Assembly (NCBI RefSeq): GCF_001612665.1
Contig: NZ_BDAX01000037.1
Coordinates: 1-55,887, forward strand
Source: Nocardia alba NBRC 108234
GTDB taxonomy: Bacteria; Actinomycetota; Actinomycetes; Mycobacteriales; Mycobacteriaceae
Length of the DNA stretch: 55,887 nucleotides
Direction: 5' to 3'
A program made the translations under genes and the position numbers. Below, piece by piece: positions 36,228-44,144 of this stretch (position 1 is its first letter; every line of letters begins with the position of its first letter). The notes below the pieces were generated by a model. It was given only the letters and a program-made list of their open reading frames with translations. It was not told the DNA's origin and did no database searches.

Positions 36228-37076
36228 GTGCGCTACGGGGTTGTGCTGTTCACCAGTGACCGGGGCATCACGCCCGCCGATGCGGCAAAGGCCGCCGAGG
36301 ACGCCGGATTCGACGCGTTCTACGTCCCCGAGCACACCCACATCCCGGTCGTGCGGGCCGCGGCACACCCACAGACCGGGGATGCCTCGCTGCCCGACGA
36401 TCGGTACCTGCGCACGCTCGACCCGTGGGTCGCGCTGGCCACGGCCGCCGCGGTCACCGAGCGGATCACCCTGTCGACAGCGGTGGCGCTGCCCGCCGAA
36501 CACCACCCGATCACCCTCGCCAAGACCATCGCCTCCCTCGATCACCTGTCCGGTGGCCGGGTGGAACTGGGTGTCGGTTTCGGCTGGAATACCGACGAAC
36601 TGGCCCATCACGGCGTGCCCGCGAACAAGCGACGCACGGTGTTGCGCGAGAACCTCGACGCCATGCGGGCACTGTGGTCGAACGAGGAAGCCGAATTCGC
36701 CGGTGATTTCGTGCGGTTCGGCCCGAGCTGGTCCTGGCCCAAGCCGGTGCGTGCCGGGGTCCCCGTCCTGCTCGGCGCGGGCGGTACCGAGAAGTCGTTC
36801 GGCTGGCTGGCGGCCAACGCGGACGGGTGGATCACCACCCCCACCGAAGGTGAGCTCGGCGCCAAAATCGAACTGCTGCACCGAGTGTGGAAGGACGCGG
36901 GCCGCGACGGCACCCCGAGGGTGATCGCGCTGGCGGGCCGCCACGATGCCGAGCAACTCATCCGCTGGGCCGATCTCGGCGTCACCGAGGTGGTCTTCGG
37001 TCTGCCGGACAAGAGTGCCGACGACGTCCGTGGGTATCTCGGCTACCTCGGCGGGAAACTCGCCGTCGCGGCGTGA
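36228..37076 (+). CDS. F420-dependent LLM-class oxidoreductase
   Basis: A 282-residue TIM-barrel enzyme of the luciferase-like (LLM) superfamily that probably uses coenzyme F420. Typical segments are RYGVVLFTSDRG at the first strand, FYVPEHTHIP, ITLSTAVALPAEHHPITLAK, GRVELGVGFGWNTDEL and VPVLLGAGG. The GTG at 36228 follows GGAGGG with 7 nt spacing, and codons before it are not conserved in type. Three KstR-like operators upstream suggest that expression belongs to a steroid/cholesterol catabolic regulon. I recall a KstR-controlled F420 oxidoreductase in M. tuberculosis (Rv3520c) as a possible counterpart. The exact reaction is unknown. Confidence 0.88.
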   Translation: MRYGVVLFTSDRGITPADAAKAAEDAGFDAFYVPEHTHIPVVRAAAHPQTGDASLPDDRYLRTLDPWVALATAAAVTERITLSTAVALPAEHHPITLAKTIASLDHLSGGRVELGVGFGWNTDELAHHGVPANKRRTVLRENLDAMRALWSNEEAEFAGDFVRFGPSWSWPKPVRAGVPVLLGAGGTEKSFGWLAANADGWITTPTEGELGAKIELLHRVWKDAGRDGTPRVIALAGRHDAEQLIRWADLGVTEVVFGLPDKSADDVRGYLGYLGGKLAVAA

Positions 37077-37083
37077 ACCGGTC

Positions 37084-37800
37084 TCAGCCGCGCAGTTTGC
37101 GTACCTGCGCGGCGGTGAGGTCGGCGAGCACGCCGGGGTCGACGACCTCGGGCGCGGTGACGACGACCTGAACCAGCGTGTTGCCCACCTGGACGAGTGA
37201 TGTCGCCGATGTGAGGGTGAGCCCCTCACTCGTGGCGGTCAGGGCGAAGGCCGAGCCCGCGTCGCCCGCGGGGGGCTGTGCGAGCGCGCTGGTTCGATAC
37301 TCGATCCGTACGCCCGCGTCCTCGCCCGAGTAGCCGGTGCAGCGTCGAGGCTGCGCCTGGAGCGCGTCGAACGCCGGACCCAACGCCGCGTCCGGATAGC
37401 TCGCGGCGTCGATGTCGATGGTGGCGAAGCTGGGCCCCGCGAACTGCACCGACGCGGCGGCGGCCGACCCCGGCCACTGCTGCGCGATCGGCGAGAGCAG
37501 CCGCCCGCAGTCCGGCGGATCCGTCGGTGCCGCCTGCGGTACCGCGGGCTGGTCGGTTTCCTCGCGCGGCGCCACAACCGCGAAATCGCCGGGCAGATCG
37601 GTCTCGGCGAGCAGACCCGCCGACAGGCGCGCTGGATCGCGGATCACGGACCCGGTTCCGGGTGCGGCCGTGACGGCGGCGGAGAACGGACCCGATCCCG
37701 GCGAGTCCGCCGTGTCGTCGGACCCGCAGCCCACGACGCCGACCAACCCGACACACGCGGAAACGACCGCGCCTACGCGCAGCGAGTCACCCCGCATCAT
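37084..37800 (-). CDS. Putative lipoprotein with a PknH-sensor-like domain
   Basis: A 238-residue exported protein. The signal peptide (VGAVVSACVGLVGVV) ends in lipobox VVGC, followed by a low-complexity linker, then a domain of about 170 residues with two cysteines (PDCGRLL and RRCTGY) that could form a disulfide. The pattern of short exported alpha/beta domain with paired cysteines is reminiscent of the extracellular sensor domain of mycobacterial PknH and related lipoproteins, but I cannot confirm that family. The two adjacent ATGs overlap the stop of the upstream lipoprotein gene as ATGA (37797-37800), so they are coupled. Confidence 0.72.
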   Translation of the reverse strand: MMRGDSLRVGAVVSACVGLVGVVGCGSDDTADSPGSGPFSAAVTAAPGTGSVIRDPARLSAGLLAETDLPGDFAVVAPREETDQPAVPQAAPTDPPDCGRLLSPIAQQWPGSAAAASVQFAGPSFATIDIDAASYPDAALGPAFDALQAQPRRCTGYSGEDAGVRIEYRTSALAQPPAGDAGSAFALTATSEGLTLTSATSLVQVGNTLVQVVVTAPEVVDPGVLADLTAAQVRKLRG

Positions 37801-38750
37801 TCCGTCCAGGTAACGCGCGTCGACTGCGTCTGCACCAGGGTGCTCACGCTGCGCATGTCGCGATAGGTCTGCTGTCCACCGATCTCGATGGAACCCGACA
37901 CCGGCAGCGGCATACCGAGATCGATGGTGATCGAGCCGACGCCTTCCATGACATAACCGGCGATGTCGAGCTCGCCCGCGTCGTTGGGCAACTCCCACAC
38001 GGTGTCGGTGGGGATCTGGTTCACCTGGAGATCGATGGTGAGCCGGTCGCCCTCGCGGCTGGTGAGAGTGGCGGTGGTGACCTGATCGAGGGTGACCCCG
38101 CCGGTGATCTTCTGGTGCACCGTCCATACCGCGCCGACGCCGACGGGCTGGTCCGGGAACGCGATCGACTGGTACACAGCCTGATAGAAGGCCTGTTCCA
38201 GCGCGGCCCGCGCGGTGTTCGGGGTGTCCGGCGACGGCGCCATGCGCAGCTCGGTGATCGCGCCGAGGTCGCTCATCCCCAAGCCCGCGTGCGAACCGTC
38301 GGCCGAGGTGAAGGCCTTGTTGAGCGCGGGGTCGGGCGTGGTGACCGCACCGACCGTGAGATCGACGCCGTCGGCGCCCGTGCGCGCGGTCATCGGGATG
38401 GTCAGCGCGGCGGGCGAGAAATCGCGGGTGGGCTGATCGTTGACCTGCTGCTGGATGCGGTAGTCGGTGCGCAGCGTCACCTCCTGCGTGGTGCCCGCGG
38501 CGTAGCGCGGCCGCAGCAGATCGCGCGGCTCCTCGCCGGGCGAGACCATGGTGGTGACCGCGGCCGAGATCGGCACGGTGACTTCCTTGCCGATACCGAG
38601 CGGCTCGGTGCCGTCGGCCTCCGCCGCGGGGGCAGAGCGGTCGGCGCACCCCGCGCCGAAGGTCGCGAACCCGAGCACGAGCGCCACCAGTAACACCCCG
38701 GGGCGCGCGATGCGGGGTACGCGAGATCTAGACAACACCGTCACAGCCAT
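37797..38750 (-). CDS. Putative lipoprotein of unknown function
   Basis: A 317-residue exported protein with signal peptide (IARPGVLLVALVLGFATF) and lipobox GAGC, then an all-beta-looking domain of about 280 residues rich in Thr and Val (RYAAGTTQEVTLRTDYRI, GVGAVWTVHQKITGG). I do not recognise the family beyond a resemblance to uncharacterised actinobacterial lipoproteins. The ATG at 38750 is given as start, but a GTG at 38744 (VTVLSRSR) is better placed behind a leaderless -10 box (TACCCT, 7 nt). It is divergent from lspA, the peptidase that would process it, and coupled to the next lipoprotein gene. Confidence 0.72.
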   Translation of the reverse strand: MAVTVLSRSRVPRIARPGVLLVALVLGFATFGAGCADRSAPAAEADGTEPLGIGKEVTVPISAAVTTMVSPGEEPRDLLRPRYAAGTTQEVTLRTDYRIQQQVNDQPTRDFSPAALTIPMTARTGADGVDLTVGAVTTPDPALNKAFTSADGSHAGLGMSDLGAITELRMAPSPDTPNTARAALEQAFYQAVYQSIAFPDQPVGVGAVWTVHQKITGGVTLDQVTTATLTSREGDRLTIDLQVNQIPTDTVWELPNDAGELDIAGYVMEGVGSITIDLGMPLPVSGSIEIGGQQTYRDMRSVSTLVQTQSTRVTWTE

Positions 38751-38751
38751 C

Positions 38752-38757
38752 AGGGTA
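38752..38757 (-). promoter_or_regulatory. -10 box for the lipoprotein pair
   Basis: TACCCT on the minus strand lies 7 nt before GTG 38744 and only 1 nt before ATG 38750, which argues for the GTG as start if the mRNA is leaderless. Confidence 0.4.
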
Positions 38758-38835
38758 CGACCGCTTCCTGAGTAACACCTGGGACTCCGCGGCACCGCGG
38801 CGCGGGCCGGATCACCACTAGGGAATGATGGACGC

Positions 38836-39453
38836 GTGAGTGAAGACCGGCCAACCGACAACGCCGCCGTCCCCGAGTCCGGCGACGACGCGGCCACCCC
38901 GTCCGCGGCTGCCGTGCCCGAGGCCACCGAGACGGCGAAACCCGCTGGTCGCCGCCGTTTGACGACGCTGCTGATCATCGCCGCCACCCTGTTCGGCCTC
39001 GATCTGCTGACCAAGTGCCTCGCGGTCGCCTTCATCGACCCGGGTGAATCGGTCCCGATCATCGGTGATTTCGCGCGGTTCACCCTGGTTCGCAACCCGG
39101 GCGCGGCGTTCTCGATGGCGACCGGGATGACCTGGCTGCTCACCTTGATCGCCGCCGCGGTGGTGATCGGCGTGATCCGGATCGGGCGCACCCTGCGATC
39201 GGTGTGGTGGGCCATCGGCCTCGGCATGGTTCTCGGTGGCGCGCTGGGCAACCTGGTCGACCGGCTCTTCCGATACCCGGGCCCGCTGCAGGGCCATGTG
39301 GTCGACTTCGTCGCCGTCGGCTGGTGGCCGGTCTTCAACGTCGCCGACTCCGCCATCGTGTGCGGGGCGATCCTGCTGGTCGCGCTCACCGTGTTCGGTT
39401 TCGAACCGGACGGCACCCGCAGCGGACGCAAACACACCGAGGAGACCGTATGA
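38836..39453 (+). CDS. lspA: Lipoprotein signal peptidase II LspA
   Basis: An aspartyl protease in the cytoplasmic membrane that removes the signal peptide from diacylglyceryl prolipoproteins. The 205-residue protein has four TM helices, family motifs FTLVRNPGAAFS and GNLVDRL with catalytic Asp142, and FNVADSAI with Asp171. A hydrophilic N-terminal extension of about 40 residues rich in Ala, Glu and Pro precedes TM1, as in other actinobacterial forms. It starts at GTG 38836. Its stop overlaps an ATG as ATGA (39450-39453), the first of a chain of coupled mini-ORFs leading to the pseudouridine synthase gene. Confidence 0.95.
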   Translation: MSEDRPTDNAAVPESGDDAATPSAAAVPEATETAKPAGRRRLTTLLIIAATLFGLDLLTKCLAVAFIDPGESVPIIGDFARFTLVRNPGAAFSMATGMTWLLTLIAAAVVIGVIRIGRTLRSVWWAIGLGMVLGGALGNLVDRLFRYPGPLQGHVVDFVAVGWWPVFNVADSAIVCGAILLVALTVFGFEPDGTRSGRKHTEETV

Positions 39454-39530
39454 CCGAGTCAGGGCCCGGAGGAGGCAGCGTGCGTAACCACGAAGGGCCC
39501 CTCGGGCATACGCCAGAGGACACCGTATGA
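39450..39530 (+). CDS. Coupled 26-residue mini-ORF, copy 1
   Basis: An ORF of 26 sense codons whose ATG overlaps the lspA stop (ATGA) and whose stop overlaps the next ATG (ATGA, 39527-39530). The peptide is hydrophilic and glycine-rich, starting MTESGPGGGS and ending THTPEDTV-like (residues 20-26 HTPEDTV). The 3' end of the ORF carries AGAGGA, 7 nt before the next ATG, serving as its ribosome binding site. There is no known family. It may be a real peptide, or only a relay that carries ribosomes from lspA to the next gene. Confidence 0.5.
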   Translation: MTESGPGGGSVRNHEGPLGHTPEDTV

Positions 39531-39603
39531 CCGAGTCAGGGCCCGGAGGAGGCAGCGTGCGTAACCACGGAGGGCCCCTCGGGCATACGCCGGAGGACAC
39601 CGC
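39450..39603 (+). repeat. Two tandem 77-bp units between lspA and the pseudouridine synthase
   Basis: Units 39450-39526 and 39527-39603 differ at only three positions (A/G near 39493, A/G near 39515 and T/C near 39526, comparing copy 1 with copy 2). The 77-bp period equals 26 codons plus stop minus the 4-nt ATGA overlap, so duplication exactly preserves translational coupling even though 77 is not a multiple of three. Each unit contains GGGCCC twice and can fold internally. Confidence 0.9.
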
Positions 39604-39607
39604 ATGA
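39527..39607 (+). CDS. Coupled 26-residue mini-ORF, copy 2
   Basis: Near-identical copy of the preceding mini-ORF. Compared with copy 1, residue 15 changes from Glu to Gly and residue 26 from Val to Ala, and one proline codon differs silently. Its ATG overlaps the stop of copy 1, and its own stop overlaps the start of the pseudouridine synthase gene (ATGA, 39604-39607). The end carries GGAGGA, 7 nt before that ATG, a stronger ribosome binding site than in copy 1. Confidence 0.5.
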   Translation: MTESGPGGGSVRNHGGPLGHTPEDTA

Positions 39608-40530
39608 GAGAAACCAGGACGATGCCTGTGCCCGACGGGCTGGACGGGATGCGGGTGGACGCGGGACTCGCCCGCCTGCTCGGTCTCTCGCGCACCGCGG
39701 TCGTAGCGCTGACCGAGGACGGCTCGGTGCAGCTCGACGGCGTCGCCGCCGGAAAGTCCGACCGGCTCACCGCGGGCGCGTGGCTGGAAGTGATCTTCCC
39801 CGAACCCAAACGCGAGCTCACCGTCGATCCCGTTCCGGTCGACGGGATGAACATCCTCTACGCCGACGACGACATCGTCGCCGTGGACAAGCCGATCGGC
39901 GTCGCCGCGCACTCCGGCGTCGGCTGGACCGGTCCGACCGTGGTCGGCGGCCTGGCGGCGATGGGTTATCGGATCTCCACCTCGGGCGCGCACGAACGGC
40001 AGGGCATCGTGCACCGGCTCGACGTGGGCACCTCCGGGGTGATGGTGGTGGCACAATCCGAACACGCTTACACGATGCTCAAGCGCGCCTTCAAGGAACG
40101 CACGGTCGACAAGCAATACCATGCGCTCGTGCAGGGACACCCGGATCCGAGCAGCGGCACCATCGACGCGCCGATCGGGCGTGCGCGGGGCAATGCCTGG
40201 AAGTTCGCGGTGACCGGTGACGGCAGGCCGAGCGTCACCCATTACGACACCATCGAGGCGTTCCAGGCGGCCAGCCTGCTCGACGTCCACCTCGAGACCG
40301 GCCGCACCCACCAGATCCGGGTGCACTTCTCCGCGGTCCGCCACCCCTGCGCGGGCGACCTCACCTACGGCGCCGACCCGACGCTGGCCAAGCGCCTCGG
40401 CCTGGAACGGCAGTGGTTGCACGCGCGTCAGCTCGGTTTCCATCACCCGGCGGACGGTCGCTGGCTCGAGATCACCAGCGAGTACCCCGCCGATCTGGCG
40501 GGCGCCTTGGACGTACTACGCAATGCCTGA
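39604..40530 (+). CDS. rluD: RluD-family 23S rRNA pseudouridine synthase
   Basis: A 308-residue RluA/RluD-type pseudouridine synthase, expected to isomerise specific uridines in large-subunit rRNA. The N-terminal S4 RNA-binding domain (VDAGLARLLGLSRTAVVALTEDGSV) is followed by the catalytic domain with VDKPIGVAAH, the active-site aspartate in HRLDVGTSGVMVVA, and ETGRTHQIRVHF. It is the positional counterpart of M. tuberculosis Rv1540 next to lspA. Its ATG is overlapped by the stop of the second mini-ORF, with GGAGGA upstream. It overlaps the next gene by 8 nt. The exact target uridine cannot be stated. Confidence 0.93.
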   Translation: MRETRTMPVPDGLDGMRVDAGLARLLGLSRTAVVALTEDGSVQLDGVAAGKSDRLTAGAWLEVIFPEPKRELTVDPVPVDGMNILYADDDIVAVDKPIGVAAHSGVGWTGPTVVGGLAAMGYRISTSGAHERQGIVHRLDVGTSGVMVVAQSEHAYTMLKRAFKERTVDKQYHALVQGHPDPSSGTIDAPIGRARGNAWKFAVTGDGRPSVTHYDTIEAFQAASLLDVHLETGRTHQIRVHFSAVRHPCAGDLTYGADPTLAKRLGLERQWLHARQLGFHHPADGRWLEITSEYPADLAGALDVLRNA

Positions 40531-41380
40531 CGACCCGCGGTCGTCCGAACCGGCGCCGGATTCGGCGTCGGACGACCGCGGGGATACACCGGCCCGAGCC
40601 GACAGCCGTGGACCTGCCGCATTCGGCGGCAAGGATGATTCCGCCGAGCCCCTGGGGAACATGCCCGCGGAATCGCCTGCCGCGGAGCGGAATTCGATGC
40701 AACGACGGGCCTCGCTGCGCAATCCGGTGATCTTCGGGATCGCGGCGATCGCCGTGGCGATCCTGCTGGTGATCGCCTTTCGCGAACCGCCGCCCGCGTC
40801 GGCGGTGGCCACCGATCGGCTGGGACCCGCGCCCGGCGAGCAGGTCGAGCGCTACCTGCTCGACGCCCGGGCTTCCCTCGACGGTGGCGATACCGATCAG
40901 CGTGGCGATACCGATCAGCACTGGGCGCTGGTGTCGTTCACCGAATACGTCACGCCCCAACAGCTTCCGGCCATGGCCGACGGGTTGCGGATCTCCGGGG
41001 TGGTCCAGCACGTGCCGCTCGACCGGGTCCAGACGCCGGTGATCACCGTCGCAACGCCCGCCGGTGACGAGCCCGCGGTGAAGTCCGGCGAGGCCGCCGC
41101 GGGGTTGGTCGCCGCCCAGCAGTTCCGCGACGCGCGCAGCGCCGCCATCGCCCACGTGACCGAGAGCCGCCTGCGCGCCGGGTGCGCGTGCACGGCGGGC
41201 ATCGTGGTGCGCGGCACCCTGCCCCAATTGCGCGATCTCGCAAACCGACCCGGCGTCAGGGCGGTGCAGGCGCTACCGGCCGACGCGATCGCGGGACGGT
41301 TCGCGGTGAGTCCGCTACTGCCGGGCAGCAGCGATACCGTCACACCGGAACCCGACGACGGTCCGGTTCCCCCCGAGTAG
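40523..41380 (+). CDS. Single-TM membrane protein of unknown function
   Basis: A 285-residue protein with an acidic, disordered cytoplasmic N-terminus of about 70 residues, one TM helix (PVIFGIAAIAVAILLVIAF) and an extracytoplasmic domain of about 190 residues containing one close cysteine pair (AGCACTAG). I do not recognise the domain. The ATG at 40523 overlaps the end of the pseudouridine synthase gene by 8 nt, so it belongs to the lspA operon. A perfect 18-bp tandem duplication (40884-40919) repeats six residues (GDTDQR, GDTDQH) at the start of the outer domain. The C-terminus is Pro/Glu/Asp-rich. Confidence 0.75.
   Translation: MPDDPRSSEPAPDSASDDRGDTPARADSRGPAAFGGKDDSAEPLGNMPAESPAAERNSMQRRASLRNPVIFGIAAIAVAILLVIAFREPPPASAVATDRLGPAPGEQVERYLLDARASLDGGDTDQRGDTDQHWALVSFTEYVTPQQLPAMADGLRISGVVQHVPLDRVQTPVITVATPAGDEPAVKSGEAAAGLVAAQQFRDARSAAIAHVTESRLRAGCACTAGIVVRGTLPQLRDLANRPGVRAVQALPADAIAGRFAVSPLLPGSSDTVTPEPDDGPVPPE
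40884..40919 (+). repeat. Perfect 18-bp tandem duplication inside the single-TM protein gene
   Basis: GTGGCGATACCGATCAGC occurs twice head to tail, in frame, and adds six residues without disturbing the frame. The lack of divergence points to a recent duplication. Confidence 0.85.
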
Positions 41381-41414
41381 CCCCCCGCGACCGGGCCGAT
41401 GCGCGGGCAACTAT

Positions 41415-41588
41415 CTACGGCAGCTCCGCGTCGCGACGGGTCTGCGCCATCACCCACAGCTCGCGGGCCCGGTCGACATCCCCGGCCTGGTCGTACGCGG
41501 CTGCCAGTAGTTCCAGCGCGTCGATGTCGAGCCGATCGATCTGCGCGATGAGGTCGGCGAACAGATCATCCAATTCGTCGGGGGTCAC
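41415..41588 (-). CDS. Small TPR-like helical protein
   Basis: A 57-residue acidic, all-helical protein. The second half (LELLAAAYDQAGDVDRAREL) fits one tetratricopeptide-type helix pair. The partner and role are unknown. The open frame extends upstream to 41675, but the GTG at 41588 was preferred because it overlaps the stop of a 15-codon leader ORF as GTGA, and that leader begins at a leaderless promoter. It converges with the single-TM protein gene and lies downstream, on the same strand, of the P-type ATPase start but in a separate transcription unit. Confidence 0.55.
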   Translation of the reverse strand: MTPDELDDLFADLIAQIDRLDIDALELLAAAYDQAGDVDRARELWVMAQTRRDAELP

Positions 41589-41632
41589 CGGGTGGTCCCG
41601 AGACAGTGCGACAGCGGCAGCAATACCTCCAT
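41585..41632 (-). CDS. Leaderless 15-residue leader ORF
   Basis: ATG at 41632 opens MEVLLPLSHCLGTTR, and its stop overlaps the GTG of the TPR-like gene (GTGA, 41588-41585). A -10 box TACCTT (41646-41641) lies 8 nt before the ATG. Leaderless short ORFs that feed a downstream gene are known in mycobacteria, including Cys-containing ones that sense amino acid supply. Here there is one His-Cys pair only, so a sensing role is speculative. Confidence 0.4.
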   Translation of the reverse strand: MEVLLPLSHCLGTTR

Positions 41633-41640
41633 AACCGGCA

Positions 41641-41646
41641 AAGGTA
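41641..41646 (-). promoter_or_regulatory. -10 box for the leader ORF and TPR-like gene
   Basis: TACCTT on the minus strand, 8 nt before the ATG at 41632, with no ribosome binding site between. Confidence 0.45.
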
Positions 41647-41713
41647 CTCCAACACCGAATACCCGTCCGGCACAAGGGTTCTCGAAACCACCCGGCCCCG
41701 GCTCAGCGGTGGG

Positions 41714-44137
41714 TCACGCGCCCTGCGCACCCACCGGCGGGAAGAGCTTGCCCGCGCCACCCGCGCGCCGTGCCTGCACCCACCATGCCAGTTCGACCAG
41801 CACGATACCGATCACACCGCAGACCACCGCCGCCAGCGTCAGACGCGGGTTGGAGGGGTCGAGCTTGAAGAACTCGCGGGTGAACGGGATCGTGAACAGC
41901 GCGACGTAGGCCAGCACGGATACCGCGATCAGCACCACCTTCCACCACACATACGGCCGCGCGACCAGCACCAGCACCCAGACCGCGATCATGATCAGCG
42001 TGATCAACGCGGTGGTGCCCGCCTGCACCTTCTGGGTTTCGGTGGCTTCCGGTCCGGCGTAGGCGATGAGATAGGCCACGAACGTCGCCACGCCGATCAC
42101 CACGCCGGAGGGCACCGCCAACCGCATCACCCGGCCGACGAAGCCGGTGCGGGCGCGCTCGTTGTTGGGCGCGAGCGAGAGCACGAACGCGGGGATGCCG
42201 ATGGTGAACCAGGCCGCGATGGTGACGTGGCGCGGCAGGAACGGATACCCGATGGGGTCGTAGCCGAAGATCTGCGATCCGACCCCGGCCAGGCCGACGA
42301 GGAAGGCCAGCAGTACCGAGTACACGGTCTTGGTGAGGAACAGGTTCGAGACGCGTTCGATATTGCCGATCACCCGGCGACCCTCCCCCACCACGTACGG
42401 CAGGGTCGCGAACTTGTTGTCCAGCAACACGATCTGCGCCACCGCACGGGTGGCCGGGCTACCGGCGCCCATCGCGACACCGATATCGGCGTCCTTGAGC
42501 GCCAGCACGTCGTTGACGCCGTCACCGGTCATTGCGACGGTGTGCCCGCGCGATTGCAGAGCACCGACCATGGCGCGCTTCTGATCGGGACGCACCCGGC
42601 CGAAGGTGGTTTCGTGATCGAGCACCTCGGCGAGCGCGGCCGGGTCATCGGGCAGCGTGCGCGCGTCGACGGCGTGGTCACCGCCGGGCAGATCGAGTGA
42701 GGAGGCGACCGCGCCGACGGAGACGGCGTTGTCGCCGGAGATCACCTTGATCGAGACCTGCTGGCTCGCGAAGTACTCCAGCGTCGTCTTGGCGTCGGGA
42801 CGCACCTTCTGTTCGAGCACCACCAGCGCGGCGGGCTCGACCAGGCCGGGCGCGTCGGCGGCGTCGACCGGGCGGTCACCGCGCGCCAGTAGCAGCACGC
42901 GCAGACCCGACGACCCGAGCCGCTCGGCCTCGGCGGCGTCGTCGGAGGCGGGATCGAGCAGCACGTCGGCGGCGCCGAGTAGCCAATCACCATGGGCGCC
43001 ATAGGAAATGCCGCTCCACTTCTTGGCCGAGGAGAACGGCGCGATGGCGGTCTGCGACCAGCCGGGCGAGTCGGGCAGCGCTTCGGCGATCGCCTGCACA
43101 CTGGCATTGGGGCGCGGGTCGTCGCTCGCGAGCGCGGCGAGCGCGGTTTTCACCTGCGCCTCGTCGAACGCGCCGAGCGGTTGGACCTGCGCCAGGCGCA
43201 TGCCGTTCTCGGTGAGCGTGCCAGTCTTGTCGGCGCACACCACATCGACCCGGGCCAGGCCCTCGATCGCGGGCAATTCCTGGACGAGGCACTGACGCTT
43301 GCCCAGGCGCACCACGCCCACCGCGAAGGCGATCGAGGTCATCAGAACCAGTCCCTCGGGGACCATCGGCACCAGCGCCGCGACCATCCCCGTGACGGCC
43401 GGGCGCCACGATTCCCCGCTGGAGACCAACTGGTTGTAGATGCTGAGCAGGCCGGCCGGGATGAGCAGGTAGGTGATGAACTTCAGGATCTTGTCGATGC
43501 CCGACCGCAATTCGGAGTGCACCAGCGTGAACTTGCTGGCCTCGTCGGCCAGTTGCGCCGCGTAGGCGTCCTTGCCGACCTTGGTCGCCCGGTAGGCGCC
43601 CGAACCCGACACCACGAAACTGCCCGACATCACCGGTGCGCCGATGATCTTGTCGATCGGATCGGCCTCGCCGGTCAACAGCGATTCGTCGATCTCGAGC
43701 GCCGCGGCCTCCTCGACCTCACCGTCGACCACGATCTGGTCGCCGGGGCCGAGCTCGATCAGATCGTCGAGCACGACCTCGCCGGGGGCGACCTGCTGGG
43801 CGACGCCGTCGCGGCGCACCGTCGGCTTGGCCTGGCTGACGATCGCGAGCTCGTCCAGGGTCCGCTTCGCCCTGACCTCCTGGATGATGCCGACCGCGCT
43901 GTTGGCCACGATGAGCAGGCCGAACATGCCGTCGATGATCGAGCCGGTCGAGAGCACCAGCAGGAACAGCACACCGAGAATGGCATTGATGCGGGTGAAC
44001 ACGTTCGCGCGGACGATCTCGCGGACCGACCGGCTCGCCCTGGCGGGAACGTCGTTGGTGCGCCCGTCGCGGCGGCGCTCGTCGACCTGTGCGGCGGTGA
44101 GCCCGGCAGCCGCGGGTTCCTGCACGGAAATGGACAT
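41714..44137 (-). CDS. ctpE: Cation-transporting P-type ATPase, CtpE-like
   Basis: An 807-residue P-type ATPase with about ten TM helices. Motifs in order are the actuator LLTGEADP, the M4 ion-site helix with MVPEGLVLM, the phosphorylation site DKTGTLTENG, the GDGVNDVLALKDADIG hinge and six C-terminal TM helices. The M4 PEGL signature and overall plan match mycobacterial CtpE, reported as a calcium-uptake pump. There is no N-terminal heavy-metal domain. The ATG at 44137 (MSISVQEP) was preferred to the one at 44164 because a -10 box TAATCT lies 7 nt upstream. It is divergent from rarD, whose ATG is 35 nt away. Confidence 0.9.
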   Translation of the reverse strand: MSISVQEPAAAGLTAAQVDERRRDGRTNDVPARASRSVREIVRANVFTRINAILGVLFLLVLSTGSIIDGMFGLLIVANSAVGIIQEVRAKRTLDELAIVSQAKPTVRRDGVAQQVAPGEVVLDDLIELGPGDQIVVDGEVEEAAALEIDESLLTGEADPIDKIIGAPVMSGSFVVSGSGAYRATKVGKDAYAAQLADEASKFTLVHSELRSGIDKILKFITYLLIPAGLLSIYNQLVSSGESWRPAVTGMVAALVPMVPEGLVLMTSIAFAVGVVRLGKRQCLVQELPAIEGLARVDVVCADKTGTLTENGMRLAQVQPLGAFDEAQVKTALAALASDDPRPNASVQAIAEALPDSPGWSQTAIAPFSSAKKWSGISYGAHGDWLLGAADVLLDPASDDAAEAERLGSSGLRVLLLARGDRPVDAADAPGLVEPAALVVLEQKVRPDAKTTLEYFASQQVSIKVISGDNAVSVGAVASSLDLPGGDHAVDARTLPDDPAALAEVLDHETTFGRVRPDQKRAMVGALQSRGHTVAMTGDGVNDVLALKDADIGVAMGAGSPATRAVAQIVLLDNKFATLPYVVGEGRRVIGNIERVSNLFLTKTVYSVLLAFLVGLAGVGSQIFGYDPIGYPFLPRHVTIAAWFTIGIPAFVLSLAPNNERARTGFVGRVMRLAVPSGVVIGVATFVAYLIAYAGPEATETQKVQAGTTALITLIMIAVWVLVLVARPYVWWKVVLIAVSVLAYVALFTIPFTREFFKLDPSNPRLTLAAVVCGVIGIVLVELAWWVQARRAGGAGKLFPPVGAQGA

Positions 44138-44144
44138 GCTCGCC

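Noticed and set aside
41589..41675. Longer start of the TPR-like small gene
   Set aside because: The extra codons lack a ribosome binding site, and the leader ORF with GTGA overlap explains the region better.
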